Assembly (NCBI GenBank): GCA_900073065.1
Contig: FJOG01000062.1
Coordinates: 169,808-233,807 of the forward strand
From: Phialocephala subalpina
Taxonomy: Eukaryota > Ascomycota > Leotiomycetes > Helotiales > Mollisiaceae
Direction: 5' to 3'
DNA length: 64,000 nucleotides
Shown here piece after piece: positions 60,301 through 64,000 of this stretch; within the stretch, counting starts at the first letter, position 1, and the number at the start of each line of letters is the position of its first letter. A program made the position numbers and the translations under genes. Under the pieces are notes generated by a model. That model ran no database searches. It worked only from the letters and a program-made list of their open reading frames with translations, and had not been told where the DNA came from.

Positions 60301-62755
60301 ATGAATGGAGTCCCATTCAACTCGTTCAACGTGTTGGAAGAGCAGACACCCTTGAACCTGGGATCCCGCATCGAAGAGTGAAACGACCAATTCATCAAGC
60401 TCCGATTTGTACCCCACTCCTTTCGCATGTTGCAACCACCTTTTCGAGGCGTAATCAATCAGCGTATAGAATGCATCGTATTTCCGCTTATATGCAGTCA
60501 GATTGTGCCACCAATCTCCATGGCTCGATGCGTTATGCTCAACAGATGACTGGGAATAAAATTCATAATAAAGACAATTAGTGGCCAGTAGTTGGTGTGC
60601 ACAGCTCTCATCTATGGCAAAATGTCGCACCTTACTATTTAACCGTCCGGAGATAAGGTATTCTTTGACTGAGAAATGAGCGAGTAGAATTTTGGATGTC
60701 TTGGTGGTGCTGGCCGACGGTGCTATGTCCTCGTAATTCCCATCGCCATCAATGAGGTCCAGCATTTTGTTATGGCTATCATCTGATTTGCCTGGAAAGA
60801 CTCGTTGTGCAGGAACTCTAGTCACTACTAGTCCGGACAAAATGCCCAGAATATCGAGCGGGTCCTCAATGCGCTCGTTAGGGTCGAAAGACACCTCAAA
60901 AGGGGTCTCCTTTGAAGGAGCCTGTACAACTGCACTGAACACAGCGGCTTCCGTAAGCTCCTCGATGTTCAAAACTTCTGTGGAGAAGCATAGCCATCGA
61001 AGGGCTTCTGTCGCCACATGTTGATATTCTTCATCGATGTTTAGCAGCATACGCTCGTACGTCTCATCTAAAGTCTTTGGCAGCGATTTCAAGGCTTTTT
61101 GAACGGATTTAGCACTCAAGCATTTCCTTAGTGAGTCCAGTTGACAGGCAGCCCATCGGAACCTATTTACAATACACTCAGAATCTTCTCGAAGGAATAT
61201 GGTGGGTATGAAGTGCACCGAGAAGTCTCACTTACATGCCGTCCGCTCCTTTACCCAGCGCAGCCTCAATCTCATCATGTATAGCAGACCACTTCCTGAG
61301 CTTCTTGTCCAGCTTCAATCGTTCTCGAACCCAAAGTCGAATGTCATGATCCACTTGTGAGTTTTGAATCCATATGTCTCTGATTTTTTTGCATTCTAAC
61401 ATATACTCGGTGATGTCGTGCTCTCTGCGACTGGTCGTAATTATGTGGGCTTTCGGCCTCTGTGACAGCTCGTCGAGTATCTTGCAGACCTCTTTACGTC
61501 CATCAGTATCTGAAATCTCGTCTAAAGCGTCGACAAGTATATAAACATGATGGAAAAGCGTTTCATCCACGAGTGTCCGAAGCGCCTTTATTAGAGCATC
61601 TATGGGTGGTGTGCTCTGTTGATAGGCTCGATACAGTGATTCTAGGCAATCTGAGGTGATATCGATCTGAGACGCAATTTGTGCAAGGAGAGACCGTAAC
61701 ATGTTAGGATAGTGTTGCTTGGTTGAGTCGGTAAATGAGAAATAGAAGTATGCCATGACACAACCTTCATTCTCATCGCAGTAGGCACTGGTGTTTTCGA
61801 TAATTTTTGAGCTAAGGACAGTTTTGCCGCAGCCAGCTTTGCCGTTGAGCCAGAAAAACGACTTCGGCTGTGCAAGCCAGTCTCGATAGTTTTGACCTTG
61901 TGCAAACCAATCCCCTGTTCCTGACTTATGAGTAGCATGTGCTTGTTCGTGATTTGTCCGTGGATTTGCAATCTCAAGCCATCGAAGGATTTTCTCCTTC
62001 TGCTTTCCTGTCACCAGTCAGCACGTCTTGTTTTTTCAGCGCATAGAGCCTTACTTTGTTCTATTTTCTCGAGCTTCGAAAATTGTTCATCAATTTTGTC
62101 CTGATTATTATCCAACATATGGAGCAAATCGGACTGATTTTGAGTTGCTTGTATCTCCGTCACCTCGAAGTTTCTTTGCACTGTCAAATGTAACTCTAAT
62201 AGACGTTCGCTAGTACCCTCAATAGTCTCTTTGATTTCGCCAAAGTCCTCAAATTTCTCATTTAGGAATAACGAGATCTTAATCAACCTCTCGCTAGGCA
62301 GTTTATAGTTAGCAAATGCAGTTGCGGCCGACCCACTTAAAGACCTACGATTGATCCCCCTGCAGTATGACATCGAAAAGTTGCCTTGTATCGTCAAGAC
62401 GCTTAACCAAGCGCTGGAATTCCTTATCCCACTTCTTCCCAATGATATGCTTCCTCACAAAGGTCATGTTTGACAGCCGGAGCCTGATTTGAGCCAAGAC
62501 CACTTTGCAGTCTTGAATAGGCTGTTTGATAGCCGTCACCAGAGTGTCTGCGGCACCTGGGTTGCCCTTGAGGTATTGCTCCAGATTATTATACGCGACT
62601 TGGAAACCAGTCATAGTTGTTAGGAGTCTGTTAAGTTCTTTCGCGTCGTGCTCTGACGGACCAAGTGACGAGGTTGCTGGCTTCATTAGAGCGGTAGTCA
62701 GCTGGAGCACGGCGATAATACTGGCGGCCAAGCCCAACGCTGAAACAGGATCCAT
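57315..62755 (-). pseudogene. NACHT-ankyrin-HET fusion gene, frameshifted
   Basis: Exons run 62349-62755, 62055-62293, 61236-62007, 59348-61162, 57857-59214 and 57315-57758. All introns have GT-AG ends and fitting phase. Coding length plus two bases is exactly 1,679 codons. Order: fungal STAND N-terminal domain (MDPVSALGLAASIIAVLQL, about residues 1-130), coiled region, NACHT with Walker A WLNGKAGCGKT (about 270) and Walker B VYILVDALDE (about 372), winged-helix region, and ankyrin repeats (about 770-950, HYGSALQA and VQVLLDHGADVN). Then, in the same open frame, comes a HET domain (IPYEALSYYWG about 1020, LWVDAVCINQDN about 1080, RNRWFSRRWVVQELALA) with its C-terminal region ending near 1678. 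Single missing bases are needed near 60058 (inside an ankyrin repeat) and near 58670. Intact, it would be a cytosolic immune-type receptor that signals cell death. Sequencing error could mimic both breaks. Confidence 0.88.
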
Positions 62756-63492
62756 ATCGGCTTCTATAGGCGCAAGCCAGTGTAGACTTTGGCGAGGGAA
62801 CTCAGATCTTATCGGTGTGTTGTTTTGAAAGAATCATGAATTAGTGTTGACGAGGCTACGATGCCAACTCATTCTGGCGGGAAAGTCTCTTCTGTCTGAA
62901 CTGTCAGAAACTTTTGAGCTGAAACCAATACTCATGCGTGAACAAGCGCTTCTTCCTGCTCAACATCATTATGAGCTTGCTGGAATAGATTCGAAAAGGG
63001 ACTAGCTGTTCTGAGTGATGTCATTGGACATGGTAGGTAGCTGATGATTTATGGCTAGGCCCTACGGTAGCACGTCGTAGTCATTTCATGGTCAATTTGA
63101 CCAAGATTCGACCATTATTTAACTAGGATTTGACTACGAGATATTGATTAGTATCGCCCGTATAAATCAGATAATTGCGTAATTACTACTAATCCAAACT
63201 ACTTAAAAAGTAAATGTATAAATAGCGCTTAATTAGTTCTATTACAGATTTCGGAATTACGTAATTTGTTTAATATTTGCACTTATAATTTTAATTAGAA
63301 GTGTAATCGCGATTTCGATATAGCAATGGCTACGGCAGAATGCCGAATCAGGAAGCGGTCGGCGCTCCCGGTAATCTGCCCCCACCTCAAGTGCAAGAGT
63401 GTAATTCGTGAAAGAATTGCACTCTTGGTAATAAGATTGATTAAATTCCCATTATATATTCTTTTTTCTTTTATTTTTCCGGAGACGTGGAC
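62756..63492. other. Upstream region of the NACHT gene, partly AT-rich
   Basis: It contains the promoter of the minus-strand NACHT gene. An AT-richer stretch lies at about 63100-63320 without recognised features. Confidence 0.4.
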
Positions 63493-63927
63493 ATGGTCGA
63501 TATAGAAATGCCGAGGAGTGAGCCTGATCTGAGGATAGATTATCAGACCAATCAAATGGATCATCGATTGCACGCGGACCATGACATGTTGTCTGCGCCG
63601 CGGATAACGTTCATTAGCCCCAATGGTGGGCGAAACTTCGTCAGCTTCACCCGAGCGGCCGCGACCTGGAGCGCGAAAAAGTACGCCGAGCACAACAGAC
63701 AGCTTCTGTTGAGAGATGAATTTATCATCCCAGGCAAGTGCTATAACCTCCTACAACGGACCGGGGAGACGCAGGTCAAAGTCGTGCCACAGAAAAGTTC
63801 TCACAGACTGCGCATTCTGAATCGACGCGGGTGGAATGGGAGGGTGGAATGGGAGGGTGAGGAGCCTGAGGCCCCGTTTCCCGCCCCCACCCCAGCAAGT
63901 GCACTAATCGTCCGACGAATGCTGTAG
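63493..63927 (+). CDS. Hypothetical protein, possibly incomplete
   Basis: 144 residues from the ATG at 63493. It starts MVDIEMPRSEPDLRIDYQTN and contains RITFISPNGGRNFVSFTRAA, with a Pro/Ala-rich end. A duplicated 13-bp unit (GGTGGAATGGGAG, 63830-63855) makes a small repeat in the protein. No domain is recognised. The ORF could be the first exon of a gene continuing past the window end. Confidence 0.45.
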   Translation: MVDIEMPRSEPDLRIDYQTNQMDHRLHADHDMLSAPRITFISPNGGRNFVSFTRAAATWSAKKYAEHNRQLLLRDEFIIPGKCYNLLQRTGETQVKVVPQKSSHRLRILNRRGWNGRVEWEGEEPEAPFPAPTPASALIVRRML

Positions 63928-64000
63928 ATGCGGAGGTGCTGCAGCCGTTCACCTTCAATGACGCAGCTTGACTTCTTTTAAAAACGCATCTACCATCTAT

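Overview
The window is nuclear DNA of a filamentous ascomycete (Pezizomycotina). The evidence is short GT-AG introns of about 47-175 nt, fungal-specific families (CFEM, PTH11-type receptors, HET, NACHT with a fungal N-terminal domain, 2EXR, MFS) and blocks of extremely AT-rich DNA alternating with blocks of normal composition. The AT-rich blocks carry the footprint of repeat-induced point mutation (RIP). A Leotiomycete-like genome would fit, but the sequence alone does not fix the species. I saw no tRNA, rRNA or CRISPR feature. There is one assembly gap of 396 N.

Layout. 1-9740: AT-rich island holding a RIP-degraded Ty3/Gypsy LTR retrotransposon on the minus strand (LTRs 1045-1303 and 8945-9204). 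9741-13130: gene block with a CFEM-domain PTH11-like receptor. 13130-14740: AT-rich with the N gap. 14742-16940: remnant of a long-chain acyl-CoA synthetase, next to a 947-bp hAT element with an 8-bp target duplication. 16945-17390: AT-rich. 17974-21657: an MFS drug-type transporter whose stop codon is the target site of a 1.84-kb Fot1/pogo element with a RIP-killed transposase. 21990-22480: AT-rich. 22811-23142: a small secreted CFEM protein. 24382-29209: a housekeeping-like minus-strand block (2EXR protein, small membrane protein, DUF5519 luciferase-domain protein, three-TM membrane protein). 29896-33353: a HET remnant and a zinc-finger protein. 34185-35834: an ACS/Dal5-type MFS transporter. 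37237-38624: a PTH11-like receptor with one in-frame stop. 39336-40267: a meroterpenoid-type methyltransferase.

40.8-48.3 kb: an array of diverged non-coding repeats with a recurring GGAGGCC core, interrupted by a HET-domain gene (42683-44604) and partly RIP-mutated. 48.3-57.3 kb: gene-poor, with one small zinc-ribbon-like protein and a perfect 250-bp tandem duplication. 57315-62755: a minus-strand gene of about 1,678 codons encoding fungal N-terminal domain, NACHT, ankyrin repeats and a C-terminal HET domain, broken by two apparent single-base deletions. 63493-63927: a small unknown ORF.

Taken together, this looks like an accessory region. Sensing (two receptors, CFEM), export (two MFS) and self/non-self recognition genes (HET, NACHT) sit among transposons, several are decaying, and RIP is the main visible mutational force. 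The strongest candidates for something new are the NACHT-ankyrin-HET fusion order and the GGAGGCC repeat array. Exon-intron models below were built by hand from splice signals and reading-frame phase.
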